Notes: generated from the letters alone by a model not told the origin. Shown: positions 43,908-52,485, counted from the first letter of the stretch. The stretch is DNA of 64,000 bases from Flammeovirga sp. SJP92 (GCF_001583495.1 NZ_LQAQ01000099.1:211401-275400); one strand, 5' to 3'. Numbers and translations are program-made.

Positions 43908-44660
43908 TTATTTAAAATATTGCATTAATACATCTTGAAAGGCTTCCTCGTTTTCCAATGTGCTTTTGCTTACTATCCCATTTTCCGTTTTTATCAATAC
44001 ATCACCAGAAATCGTTATTCTACCATTTTTCACAGGAATAGAAATTAATCGCTTTTGTGTAAAATGTGAATCAGGACTCGTCTGATGGTAGTGACACATC
44101 CCTTCAAACTCTTCCAATTGACGAGCTGTTTTTGTAAAAGAGTACTGAGGTGTTTTTGTGGTGCCTTCTATTTTATATAAAGTAAAACTTCCTTGATGGG
44201 TTTCCTCAAAAATGAAATCTCCAAACGGATCATTTACCTTTTCCTCAAGTGTAAGTTTTAGAGGATGTAAAGTGAAGTCACCAAATCCTACATCCACCAA
44301 ATATTCACCTTGCGGGAGATTCACAATGATGGCCAAGTGATCGAACTCAGGACCGTATTCTTTTTTAGTGTTATTGTAGACGCAAGCTGAAATCATTTTA
44401 GCATTGAATCCGAGCTCTTTTAGGAGCAGGAAAAATAATCCGTTTAGCTCATAGCAGAAGCCACCTCTGCGTTGTTCTACAATTTTTGTGTATAAGTTTT
44501 CTTTATTCAGACTTAATTTTTTGTGGTTGTGAATATCTAAGTTTTCAAAAGGAACGTGAAAAAGATGGTGTTCTTGTAATTTCTTTAAAGTATCAACATT
44601 AGGGGAGGTTTCTTGTGAATAACTGATTCTATTGAGGTAATTCTGAATAAATTTTTTCAT
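43908..44660 (-). CDS. arylamine N-acetyltransferase
   Basis: 250 residues, cytoplasmic, moves acetyl from acetyl-CoA to arylamines, hydrazines or similar amines. The Cys-His-Asp triad is complete: Cys69 in RRGGFCYELN, His108 in FDHLAII and Asp123 in LVDVGFGD. HVPFENLDIH near 35-44 is also conserved. The length is a little below the usual 270-280. Stand-alone gene; natural substrate unknown. Confidence 0.93.
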   Translation of the reverse strand: MKKFIQNYLNRISYSQETSPNVDTLKKLQEHHLFHVPFENLDIHNHKKLSLNKENLYTKIVEQRRGGFCYELNGLFFLLLKELGFNAKMISACVYNNTKKEYGPEFDHLAIIVNLPQGEYLVDVGFGDFTLHPLKLTLEEKVNDPFGDFIFEETHQGSFTLYKIEGTTKTPQYSFTKTARQLEEFEGMCHYHQTSPDSHFTQKRLISIPVKNGRITISGDVLIKTENGIVSKSTLENEEAFQDVLMQYFK

Positions 44661-45064
44661 TTTCTGACTTTTGATGTGAATAAGATGTGTAAAATAGGTA
44701 TTGAGTTTAAAATCTTAATAAAAAAAAAACTATTTCATATGTTGATAAGTGGTAGAATCCTGTAAATGAGACAGATTAATTGTGAATAATTTCTTCTTTC
44801 TGTGAATTAATAGAGAATAAAGAGGGAAAGATTAATAAAAACCGTATCTTTGCATGCGAATTTTACTGATGTATCCATTTTTACAAAGAATACTATACTA
44901 GTTATAGGGTTGATTTTTAAAGGTATATCATTGATAGTCATCGCATTTTTATAGTCTGAAAATTTGATTTTCAACGTCTTTCGAGGCACTATTTAAGTGT
45001 TAATGCTGTTAATACTTTTGAAATTTCGATGTAATTCATGGAAATATAGTGATAGTCAGCTAAA
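44661..45064. other. long spacer upstream of rpmH with a second -7 box
   Basis: Holds the promoter of the N-acetyltransferase gene on the minus strand and a plus-strand TATCTTTG at 44845-44852 followed by CA, an excellent -7 box without a -33 TTG. The 60-residue minus-strand frame 44807-44989 is judged chance. Confidence 0.45.
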
Positions 45065-45070
45065 TTCGGC

Positions 45071-45101
45071 TTGTAGTTTAGCAGAAGTATGCTTACTTTT
45101 G
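45071..45101 (+). promoter_or_regulatory. rpmH promoter inside a 9-bp inverted repeat
   Basis: TTG at 45071-45073, 20 bases, then TACTTTTG at 45094-45101: a full Bacteroidota promoter. The arms TTCGGCTTG (45065-45073) and CAAGCCGAA (45102-45110) are perfect complements that begin at -33 and end just past -7. The transcript would start near 45108, about 26 bases before the rpmH ATG. Confidence 0.8.
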
Positions 45102-45133
45102 CAAGCCGAAAAATTCTAATCTTACATAGTACG

Positions 45134-45292
45134 ATGAAAAGAACATTTCAACCTTCGAACCGCAAGAGAAGAAACAAGCATGGTTTCCGTCAACGTATGC
45201 TAACAGCAAACGGACGTAACGTTCTTGCAGCAAGAAGAAAAAAAGGAAGAAAGAGCCTTACAGTTTCTGACTCTAGAAAACACAAGGCGTAG
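45134..45292 (+). CDS. rpmH: 50S ribosomal protein L34
   Basis: 52 residues from ATG 45134 ([20 protein letters not shown] then [20 protein letters not shown]), a textbook L34 with a slightly long C-terminus ([12 protein letters not shown]). A start at 45089 would pass through the promoter and is rejected. It leads a transcript with the 40-residue gene 45342-45464; rnpA follows after a terminator, so the classic rpmH-rnpA linkage is kept but interrupted. Confidence 0.97.
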   Translation: MKRTFQPSNRKRRNKHGFRQRMLTANGRNVLAARRKKGRKSLTVSDSRKHKA

Positions 45293-45341
45293 ATAGCACC
45301 CTAAAGTAGGGTGTGTTTCAGAACACTAAAAAATTAATGTG

Positions 45342-45464
45342 ATGAAAACTCGTATCGCAAAAAAGATCTTGAAAAATCAAGACAAATTGAGTTACAACAA
45401 AGGCCAAGTTCAAAAAGCTGAGCGCCTTGTTGCTAAAAAACAAAAAGCTGCCGCTAACGCATAA
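45342..45464 (+). CDS. 40-residue lysine-rich basic protein next to rpmH
   Basis: An ATG-started frame 49 bases after rpmH encodes MKTRIAKKILKNQDKLSYNK and GQVQKAERLVAKKQKAAANA. About a third of the residues are Lys or Arg, with no hydrophobic segment, so binding to RNA or the ribosome is plausible. The codons are clean, the gene fills the space before the terminator exactly, and it shares the rpmH promoter. I do not recognise a family. It is too short for most gene finders. Confidence 0.75.
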   Translation: MKTRIAKKILKNQDKLSYNKGQVQKAERLVAKKQKAAANA

Positions 45465-45481
45465 TTGACAACAAAGTCTTG

Positions 45482-45556
45482 CAGCTTTTATCTAAGCGTC
45501 TCTGCGGGGTGCTCAGATAGTACCCCGCGGAAGCCCGCACAAAGAAATAAAAGCTG
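45482..45556 (+). ncRNA. structured leader/3' element between the basic protein and rnpA
   Basis: An outer 10-bp helix CAGCTTTTAT (45482-45491) with ATAAAAGCTG (45547-45556) encloses a 9-bp GC-rich hairpin CTGCGGGGT (45502-45510) with ACCCCGCGG (45522-45530). CCCGC at 45534-45538 could compete for the same GCGGG. The stretch is far richer in GC than its surroundings, which points to selected structure. It is directly followed by a terminator, as in an attenuator or a small RNA. Confidence 0.6.
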
Positions 45557-45600
45557 AAGGTTCGGCGGCAGCAACTGCATCGAACCTTCACTTTTTTTTT
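45555..45600 (+). terminator. strong intrinsic terminator 12 bases before rnpA
   Basis: A perfect 10-bp stem TGAAGGTTCG/CGAACCTTCA, 16-base loop, then C and nine T. It ends the rpmH transcript. Confidence 0.92.
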
Positions 45601-45612
45601 ATCCAAAATTTT

Positions 45613-46035
45613 ATGAAGCCGTCATCAACACCAACTTTTGATAATGCCACTTTCCCCAAGTGTGAACATCTAAAAAGTAAAAGCAGCATTGACAAAATGT
45701 TTGCGAAAGGGAAATCTGTATTTGTGTTTCCTTGCAAGGTGTACTATACTTTATCAGAAGATGTAGAGCAGGCTTCAGTTCCCCCTCAAGTTTTATTTTC
45801 AGTCTCTAAGAGAGGCTTTAAAAATGCCACTGACCGCAACAGGATCAAAAGACAGCTAAGAGAGAGTTACCGCTTGAATAAAAGCATTCTTATGGCCGAA
45901 AACCCTAATGCGAGAGTGGAGAGTATTGCCTTTGTGTATGTTTCTAGAAAAAAGGAGCCGTATGCTTTTATTGAAAGAAAAATGAAAGCAGTCCTTTATC
46001 GATTAAAAGAACAGTACACAGAGAGTGAAGCATAA
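45613..46035 (+). CDS. rnpA: ribonuclease P protein component
   Basis: 140 residues. RnpA binds the RNase P RNA and helps mature tRNA 5' ends. The family core is SVSKRGFKNATDRNRIKRQLRESYR near 75-99 with the RNR-type motif; KSKSSIDKMFAKGKSVFVFP at 21-40 is the usual opening. The ATG at 45613 lies only 12 bases after a terminator, leaving no room for a separate promoter outside the structured element. yidD and yidC, which often follow, are absent. Confidence 0.95.
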   Translation: MKPSSTPTFDNATFPKCEHLKSKSSIDKMFAKGKSVFVFPCKVYYTLSEDVEQASVPPQVLFSVSKRGFKNATDRNRIKRQLRESYRLNKSILMAENPNARVESIAFVYVSRKKEPYAFIERKMKAVLYRLKEQYTESEA

Positions 46036-46036
46036 A

Positions 46037-46068
46037 AAAAGACTCGGAAATCTTCCAAGTCTTTTATA
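46037..46068 (+). terminator. intrinsic terminator of rnpA
   Basis: Stem AAAAGACTCGGA/TCCAAGTCTTTT with one mismatch and a short loop, directly after the stop. Confidence 0.7.
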
Positions 46069-46114
46069 ATACATCAGCTAAAAAACTAATTTTCTACTAC
46101 CTAATATCTAATTA

Positions 46115-46516
46115 TCAAAACTCATAATATTCATCTGCTACTACTCCTTCAGGATACTTTGTGATCTTTACACCAATTCCTTCAGGACTTGCATTAAGAT
46201 TGAGAGTAATGCCGTTTTTGCAGTCAATAATATTTTGGTAAACATATCCTTCACTAAACAGGACATTGAAATAAGGAGTAAACATTTGATCTGACATTTG
46301 ATGATATAAACCTTCAGCCAGTTCTAGTGCGAGGTATTCATAACTTTCTATATTTTCTAAAGCTCCAAAGTGATCATTGAAGATGACTGTATTTTCTTCT
46401 ATGGAAACTTTTGTGTGTTCTTCAGTTCTCAAAGCCATGATAGCTTGTTCTTTTGTTTGAGCAAATAAAAGGGTATTGAAAAGGAATAAGGCGAAAGTAA
46501 AAACGATTTTTTTCAT
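46115..46516 (-). CDS. hypothetical small exported protein
   Basis: 133 residues with a signal peptide (about 1-20, NTLLFAQ). The mature part is acidic, with one Cys (IIDCKNGIT), and alternating strands toward the end (GIGVKITKYPEGVVADEYYEF). No family recognised. It lies 67 bases downstream of the metallo-beta-lactamase-fold gene on the same strand and may be on its transcript. Confidence 0.6.
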   Translation of the reverse strand: MKKIVFTFALFLFNTLLFAQTKEQAIMALRTEEHTKVSIEENTVIFNDHFGALENIESYEYLALELAEGLYHQMSDQMFTPYFNVLFSEGYVYQNIIDCKNGITLNLNASPEGIGVKITKYPEGVVADEYYEF

Positions 46517-46583
46517 GGTATTGTATGGAGTGGCCAGCCTTTGCAGACTGACCTGATGGATTAATAAATTGATTCAAGAATTT

Positions 46584-48140
46584 TTATTCTACATTGTCGA
46601 GTTTGTAATCTCTCTTTTTGATGAAATTACCGTCTGCATCAAAATCAGTTCTTCTTCTCTTCATTGATGCCGGAATTTTTTCTGTAGGAACAAATATGGG
46701 TTTATCAGAAGGCCATATGTAGGTTAATTCAGGTTGATATCCTTCTGGATAATACTCTTCAGGTTGATACTGCATATCTCTGATATATTGATTCTGCATA
46801 TCTTCTCTTTTCTTTCTTGGAACAGGCACAATCAAACCGCCATTTTCGGCAACAGCTGATCCTGCTTGAGGAGGAGTGGCGTTAGGATAGTCTGGCAATT
46901 GACCGTCTCTTACCCATATTTTATCTTTTGTGACGTTGACCACCACACCATCAAAACCAAAGTGGAAAGGTCCATTATAGTGCTCTCTTACTTCCGCTAC
47001 CATTTCGTTGTTGGCATACAAATCATCAAAAGTGTGAGTAGCCATGGCTAATCTAGGATTGGCATCACTGTATAATTTACCAGCGGCATAAGCAGGATTG
47101 TGGTGTGTATCGATCGTATATCTTGTCAATACTGCAGGAACACCATAAACTTGAGACGAGATGGAAGCAACTTCAACTTGCATTTCAGTGATCAATACAT
47201 CCGCATCTTTACCATATTTTGCCGTTAATTTGTTCGGTCTGCCATCACCTGAAAATACAACCGACATTCCTTTGAATTCCACTCTGTAAGCTGAAGCACC
47301 ATCTTTACAGTGTGCTTGTTGCCAGTGAATGACCTTAATGCCGTCTTGGTCATACACAACACCTCCGTCATCTGTGAAATCAAACTCATTGACTTCAATT
47401 TCCCAGCCTCTACCAATAGGGAAGACATCAAAGGCATCTCTGTGCCATTCCGTCATCATTTTCATTCCTTCTACCATGTGTGCCGTGCCATATTTCGGTT
47501 CAGATCCTGAAGGTCCAGTGACTCTTAACGGTTCATTCCAACGGCCGTTCCAAGCACCAAACATATACACATAAGGCAATGCTCCGTAGTGGTCTACATG
47601 AAGGTGAGTTAAGAAAATATCATTGATTTCATTAAGTGCTAATCCGGCTCCTATAAAGTTGGCCACAGAACCTTCTCCAATATCGAAAACAAGATTTTTA
47701 CCGTTTCCGAATTGCATTAAAATTGACGTATTGGCTTGTCCAGGTCGGATAAGTGGGGAAGATCCCATAAAGATGATTCTAATTTCATCTTCTAGTAAAT
47801 CTTCTGTGTTGGGGTACCAATTGGCGGCCGATACCATATGATCCATAGGAGCGATACCTTCAAACATCAAACCTTCATTCCATCTTCCCAAAGGTACACC
47901 TGAAGTTAAAGTAGCTTTTAATTGTGTGGTATCTGTTTGGAAAATATCATTTTGATTTTTGAACTCATTGATATCTTCAGTAGCCACGGTTTCTTTATTG
48001 TTGACATAGCCAGCGGCTTTAGTTCCGGTTCCTTTGTAATCACCTTTATATTGATTTGGACCTTGGTCGTCTTGTGCATTGATAAATGGGATAAAGCTAA
48101 TGCTTAAGATGACTAGTTGTAGCAAGATTTTATTTTTCAT
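46584..48140 (-). CDS. exported metallo-beta-lactamase-fold hydrolase
   Basis: 518 residues from ATG 48140 (MKNKILLQLVILSISFIPFI, a signal peptide); an upstream TTG start is rejected. The metal motif THLHVDHYGALPY lies near residue 180, with FDIGEGSVANF before it, further ligands in VFSGDGRPNKL near 300 and MATHTFDDL near 375. It is periplasmic or extracellular. Family members of this long type include the guanitoxin-pathway GntH group by database naming, but no such pathway genes are present. The C-terminal 120 residues are Tyr/Pro-rich (QYQPEEYYPEGYQPELTY). Two palindromic operators precede the gene. Confidence 0.85.
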   Translation of the reverse strand: MKNKILLQLVILSISFIPFINAQDDQGPNQYKGDYKGTGTKAAGYVNNKETVATEDINEFKNQNDIFQTDTTQLKATLTSGVPLGRWNEGLMFEGIAPMDHMVSAANWYPNTEDLLEDEIRIIFMGSSPLIRPGQANTSILMQFGNGKNLVFDIGEGSVANFIGAGLALNEINDIFLTHLHVDHYGALPYVYMFGAWNGRWNEPLRVTGPSGSEPKYGTAHMVEGMKMMTEWHRDAFDVFPIGRGWEIEVNEFDFTDDGGVVYDQDGIKVIHWQQAHCKDGASAYRVEFKGMSVVFSGDGRPNKLTAKYGKDADVLITEMQVEVASISSQVYGVPAVLTRYTIDTHHNPAYAAGKLYSDANPRLAMATHTFDDLYANNEMVAEVREHYNGPFHFGFDGVVVNVTKDKIWVRDGQLPDYPNATPPQAGSAVAENGGLIVPVPRKKREDMQNQYIRDMQYQPEEYYPEGYQPELTYIWPSDKPIFVPTEKIPASMKRRRTDFDADGNFIKKRDYKLDNVE

Positions 48141-48184
48141 GATCGTAGTGTATGACAATAAATGATTGTTTAATATTTACTTTT

Positions 48185-48196
48185 AACCAAATGGTT
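48185..48196. promoter_or_regulatory. operator-like palindrome, proximal copy
   Basis: AACCAAATGGTT (AACCA-N2-TGGTT) lies 45 bases upstream of the hydrolase ATG. The same palindrome with one change recurs at 48278-48289. Confidence 0.6.
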
Positions 48197-48275
48197 GAAT
48201 TTTATGTTTAATGACTGAATATTAGAAATGTAGCCTTTCCTAATCCGTGTCACTATTCTGATTTAAATGAGATAA

Positions 48276-48291
48276 TTAACCAAACGGTTAA
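48276..48291. promoter_or_regulatory. operator-like palindrome, distal copy
   Basis: TTAACCAAACGGTTAA, sharing AACCAAAYGGTT with the copy 93 bases nearer the gene and the following AATTTTA. The form AACC-N4-GGTT with flanking AT is usual for TetR-type repressors. No regulator gene is adjacent. Confidence 0.6.
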
Positions 48292-48346
48292 ATTTTAAAT
48301 AAGTTTCATATTAAACTAAATTTATCACTCTTTAACAACTTCAGAT

Positions 48347-48910
48347 TTACATCTCGTCTAATTGATATAGCTGATATCTTTCTATTAAATCGATGATTTT
48401 TTGGCTGTATTGTGGGTCTGTAGCGTAGCCTGCTTCATGTAAACCAACGGCCCAACTTCTATAATTATTTGTGTTGATTTTAAACAAATGGAGGTACCAA
48501 GGTCTTGAAGTAATGAATTGGCCATAGTCCCAAAATGAATCTTTTACAGAAGGATAAGCACGGAAACACTCCTGATGTTCATCATCACTGTGTTGTACAC
48601 GTTGACCTTGCCAATCGTCACCACATTTGATGCCGAAGTGATTATTGGATTTTTGTGAAAGTGTGCTGTTACCGAAAGAAGTTTCAAGCATGGCCTGTGC
48701 TAAGATAACACTGGCAGGGATCTTAAATTCTTTCATCGTTTGAACCGCTAAGTACCCGTAAGAGACTACATACTCTTGGTAAGTATACAGTTTGTTAGGT
48801 TGTTCGTTTAATAAATATTGCTGTTGATTTAGTTTTATATTTTTAGAGTATGAAGTAATTACAATCGAACATAAAGCTAATATCAAAAGCATCTTCTTAG
48901 ATGCTGTCAT
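48347..48910 (-). CDS. exported glucosaminidase-domain muramidase
   Basis: 187 residues from ATG 48910 (MTASKKMLLILALCSIVITS), which opens a signal peptide; a start 12 codons upstream is possible. The domain is of the FlgJ/LytG type (glycoside hydrolase 73): ILAQAMLETSFGNSTLSQKS carries the catalytic Glu, followed by NNHFGIKCGDDWQG and YPSVKDSFWDYGQFI. It cuts glycan strands of peptidoglycan. It lies downstream of the RavA/ViaA-like pair but a terminator separates them. Single domain, no LysM. Confidence 0.9.
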   Translation of the reverse strand: MTASKKMLLILALCSIVITSYSKNIKLNQQQYLLNEQPNKLYTYQEYVVSYGYLAVQTMKEFKIPASVILAQAMLETSFGNSTLSQKSNNHFGIKCGDDWQGQRVQHSDDEHQECFRAYPSVKDSFWDYGQFITSRPWYLHLFKINTNNYRSWAVGLHEAGYATDPQYSQKIIDLIERYQLYQLDEM

Positions 48911-48974
48911 AAAATTGTGGTGCAGTAATATAAGCAGGTGATTCATAGTTCACATGCTTCACTTAAAATGTTAA

Positions 48975-49010
48975 TAAAAAAGTCTAGTGATAAGGGGGGA
49001 TCACTAGACT
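48975..49010 (-). terminator. intrinsic terminator of the ATPase-VWA operon
   Basis: A perfect 11-bp stem AGTCTAGTGAT/ATCACTAGACT with an 8-base loop of mostly C/G, followed on the minus strand by T6. It lies 87 bases after the VWA gene stop. Confidence 0.85.
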
Positions 49011-49096
49011 ACAAAAGTATTACAATTTTTAATATTATTTCTAAGTTGCCTTTTCAATCACTTGTGCTTTGTGTTAAATGATTGATGTAAAGCTCC

Positions 49097-50584
49097 TTAT
49101 TTTTTACGTCTGAATTTTTTAATTTTCTTGGCAAATTCCAGTAAACTATCCTTTCTACTGGCTCTGTATTTCCATACCACATCAAAAGGTTTTAGTTCTG
49201 GAGCGTTTTCAGGGCCAAAAGTAACCGCAAAGAATCGACTGTCTTTCGACTGTGCTTTTCTTAGTTTATGCAATACAGGCGTTTCCAAAGGTGGAATTTT
49301 ACCATCAGTGATCAGCATTAAATCTGCTTTTCTGTAATCATCTGATTGCATATACTCAATGGCTGATTGCAGAGCAGGGCCAGCATTTGTACCTGCACTA
49401 AATGACATGGATAGGAATTCAATTAGCGGTTCTAGACCATTGTGAAGATTGCTTAAGTCGATGGTTTTGATTTCATCTTCAGTGGCACCAAAAGAGAAAA
49501 GCAAACACTTCCTTTTGTTCTCAAGGGCCATTTTCATTACTGCAAAACATAGCGTTTTAGCAATCTGTTCAGGTTTACCAAGCATAGAGGCACTGGTATC
49601 AATGCACAAAATCATAGGTCCCATGACGTCTTCTTTTGTGCTAGCCTTCTGCGTTTCTTTGCTCTCGTCTTTTTGAGGTGGACGATCTTCTGCTTTCAGT
49701 TCAAAAGTCTGCAGTTTATGTTCCACAAACTTTTTATAGAAAAGCAGTTCAGTGTCTTCGTTACCGAGTAATGCGGCTTCTGCAGGAAGGATTTGAGAAA
49801 GGTCGTCACTTTCATGCACGCCAATCAGCGATTCTTTACCATGTGTAAAGGTTCTTCTAAAAGGTTTGATAGTGATTTCCTGTAATTGTTCTCTTTCTTC
49901 CTCCAATTCCGCACTTGCGTATCGTCCCAACAGATCTACCAATTCTTTGAGCATTTCCTCGTCTTCCAACAATCGGTCATAACGAGATAAAACCTCAAAG
50001 CCGGTATGTTGCCACTGTCCTTTGGCTTTTTCAAAACCAAGTCCAAGGTGGTCCATCAACTGACTGACCAAGTGTTGTGATTTATCAAACTTATTGGCGT
50101 TTTCGCTTAGCTTCTGACGGAGTTGATCTTGTCTTTTTTGTGTTTTACCACTCAAGATTTTACGCATCGTTTCCATCAGTTTGTTCATGACACCTTTGGA
50201 ATTATGCCCTTTGTCTCCTTTTGCATTACCAGAACGCATACCAAAAGGTAAACTCAAACGTTTTTTCTGTCTTTCGATTTGAGGAACTTCTGAAGAACTT
50301 TCTGCAATTTCTTCTATATGCGTGACAATCTCTTTGATCACGTGCTCACGCAATGAAGTATGTCTTTGGATGGAATCTCTTAGACCGGGAGTGTCTAGAA
50401 TATCATCAATGACATCTTTATAACCAAGGGCCATATCTGAGAAATTGGAATTCAAAATCTCAGGCGTATGACCCTTGGCAATTTCTGAAAGGTATGTAGC
50501 TAAAATCTCACGATCTTCAGATTCACCCAGGGAAGAAAACATTTTAAATTTTTCTATTTCTTCAAAGGATGTTCTAGCCTCCAT
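49097..50584 (-). CDS. VWA-domain protein, ViaA-like partner of the ATPase
   Basis: 495 residues, cytoplasmic. The first 300 residues are helical and charged. A von Willebrand A domain follows (about 320-490), with the metal-ion site DTSASM in PMILCIDTSASMLG, the second-site Thr in SFSAGTNAGPALQSA and Asp in LMLITDGKI. It overlaps the upstream ATPase gene by 11 bases, so translation is coupled. MoxR-type ATPases with VWA partners act as metal-insertion or folding chaperones; the enterobacterial RavA-ViaA pair affects respiratory enzymes and aminoglycoside uptake. Direct equivalence here is inference. Confidence 0.88.
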   Translation of the reverse strand: MEARTSFEEIEKFKMFSSLGESEDREILATYLSEIAKGHTPEILNSNFSDMALGYKDVIDDILDTPGLRDSIQRHTSLREHVIKEIVTHIEEIAESSSEVPQIERQKKRLSLPFGMRSGNAKGDKGHNSKGVMNKLMETMRKILSGKTQKRQDQLRQKLSENANKFDKSQHLVSQLMDHLGLGFEKAKGQWQHTGFEVLSRYDRLLEDEEMLKELVDLLGRYASAELEEEREQLQEITIKPFRRTFTHGKESLIGVHESDDLSQILPAEAALLGNEDTELLFYKKFVEHKLQTFELKAEDRPPQKDESKETQKASTKEDVMGPMILCIDTSASMLGKPEQIAKTLCFAVMKMALENKRKCLLFSFGATEDEIKTIDLSNLHNGLEPLIEFLSMSFSAGTNAGPALQSAIEYMQSDDYRKADLMLITDGKIPPLETPVLHKLRKAQSKDSRFFAVTFGPENAPELKPFDVVWKYRASRKDSLLEFAKKIKKFRRKK

Positions 50585-52124
50585 AGCTTCGTTTTAATTT
50601 TTCGGTTTGTAGTTTGTAGTTCAAGACTAATTTCCATAAGTCATTCAAACTTTCGTCAATCAATGATCTCCAGTTTTCTGAAAGGAAAATATTCTTGCCT
50701 ACACCTTCTTCTCTACTATGTCTTACCTCTTCAATTTCACGTGAAATCTTATCTAGGTATTTCAATAATAGATCCGCTTCTTTATTCAATTGAATTCTAA
50801 CGTCTTCTGTAATCGACTTAGAAACTTTACCAATTCTATGTTCTTTTGAAGACTTCAATTTATACTTATGATAGTCGTGACCTAAACGTACTTCAATCTC
50901 AGTATCTGAGAATTTTCCGATAGTAAAACTTTCACTTCTACCTGTACTCGTATATAAATTGACTTCTGAAGAACCTCTGCCCATCATTGCAAAATCATCA
51001 GCAAGGATTCTATTGTTCATGCTTGAGAACCCTTCAATAATATGGTATTCCCCATCTACAACAGTAGGGGCTTCCATGTATAATTCTTTCTCTTCTTTCG
51101 TTTGATCTTCTACATCGCTTGTAAAAGTTTCTAATTGAGAGCGAACTGTCTCCATACTGTATTTTGCACTCCAACCGTATTTCTGTACGGCTCTTGTTAC
51201 CCATTGTCTCACCATATCAATTTGATCCGGAGAGTGCCAGATACAATTGGCAATCAGGAAACAATCCGAAAGATCTACTCTTTCTCTACCATTCATAAAG
51301 GCAGAAGTACGGATCAAACGGACAATTTTATGCCATCTACGGTCAGAAACATAAATGTTTTTCTCGATTTCAGTACCTGTAGATTGATTAAATCTCTCGA
51401 TGTATTTTCTAACTATAGAAATCACACTCAACACTTCCAAAGGTACTTTGACTGAATCAATCAACGGACTCCAGCTGTCGACTTCTGTTTCATCAAATTT
51501 CAATTCTTCTCTCACTACCGGATTGGTTAGTTTTGAAGAAGTGATCATATCAAAGAATTTCTGCTCATCAATGATTCTATCCACGTATACACGAACCAGA
51601 AAACGGTCCCATATCGCTTCCAGGCCTTCGCCTTTGGCAGGCAACTCATTCGATGCAGAAAGTAATGCGTGTACTTTTACCTCAATTTCCTGCTCACCAT
51701 TTCTAAATACTTTCTCATTCAAAACAGTTAATAACGCATTTTGAATGGATGGACCCGCTTTCCAAATTTCATCTAAGAAAACGACTGAAGAGCCCGGAAG
51801 ATAGTTATCTGTTAGACGTTCGTATTTATCTTCTTTACTTAATTTTGAAATGGAAATAGGACCAAATATTTCGTCAGGTGTACTGAACCTATTCATCAGA
51901 TACTCAAAGGAATCACCTCCTTTGAAAGCATATTTCAAACGACGAGCAATCATACTTTTACCAACACCGGGAGGGCCTAGCATAAAAATACTTTCGCCGG
52001 CAATTGCACTCAACAAAGCGAGTGACAGAACATCTTCTTTTTCATGAAGATCTTCTCCCAATAAGGATAGTAATTTCTTAGAGCGCTTTCTTACATCAAA
52101 AGCTACTTTCGAGAGTTCGTCCAT
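50574..52124 (-). CDS. MoxR-family AAA+ ATPase, RavA-like
   Basis: 516 residues. Walker A GPPGVGKS at 50-57 (Lys56), Walker B VVFLDEIWKA near 114-123, sensor 1 SASNELPAKGEG near 157 and FLVRVYV after the arginine finger DR. FEYLMNRFSTPDEIFGPISI is the typical RavA/MoxR loop. The C-terminal half (about 300-516) is unlike MoxR proteins with no extra domain and matches the long RavA layout (lid plus LARA-like region). It is the first gene of the pair with the VWA protein. Confidence 0.9.
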   Translation of the reverse strand: MDELSKVAFDVRKRSKKLLSLLGEDLHEKEDVLSLALLSAIAGESIFMLGPPGVGKSMIARRLKYAFKGGDSFEYLMNRFSTPDEIFGPISISKLSKEDKYERLTDNYLPGSSVVFLDEIWKAGPSIQNALLTVLNEKVFRNGEQEIEVKVHALLSASNELPAKGEGLEAIWDRFLVRVYVDRIIDEQKFFDMITSSKLTNPVVREELKFDETEVDSWSPLIDSVKVPLEVLSVISIVRKYIERFNQSTGTEIEKNIYVSDRRWHKIVRLIRTSAFMNGRERVDLSDCFLIANCIWHSPDQIDMVRQWVTRAVQKYGWSAKYSMETVRSQLETFTSDVEDQTKEEKELYMEAPTVVDGEYHIIEGFSSMNNRILADDFAMMGRGSSEVNLYTSTGRSESFTIGKFSDTEIEVRLGHDYHKYKLKSSKEHRIGKVSKSITEDVRIQLNKEADLLLKYLDKISREIEEVRHSREEGVGKNIFLSENWRSLIDESLNDLWKLVLNYKLQTEKLKRSYGG

Positions 52125-52485
52125 CTGTTATTCTATGAGATAAAATATAATCGATTCTGATAAAAACGACGTGCGTTATTTATGCGTGAGTATAAAAGGC
52201 CTCTCAATTTATAGTTTTTTTTCTATAAACAAGGGGACTTGTACTGTTTATGGTGAGAAATTTAGAAATTGCAAGGGTACTAGAATATGATAAAAGCTAC
52301 TTTTTAAATGTTGTTTAATTAAAAATTGTTATAGAAAGTGCTTTGAATAAAAAAAATATAGCTTAAAATATAAATTCTGCAAACTAGAAAATCACAGTAG
52401 TTTCTTTTAGAGCAAAATTAAAATAATCATACTTCAAAAGTTAAACGAATGTGTTACTAGGAAAAGTAAACTCCAAATCAATGTT
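52125..52485. other. divergent AT-rich spacer
   Basis: 361 bases upstream of the ATPase gene and of the orphan gene at 52486. Apart from a small TTTATAG/CTATAAA hairpin around a T-run near 52210-52230 I see nothing. Confidence 0.4.

Noticed and set aside
44807..44989. 60-residue minus-strand frame
   Set aside because: Overlaps a consensus promoter box on the other strand and lacks protein-like pattern.
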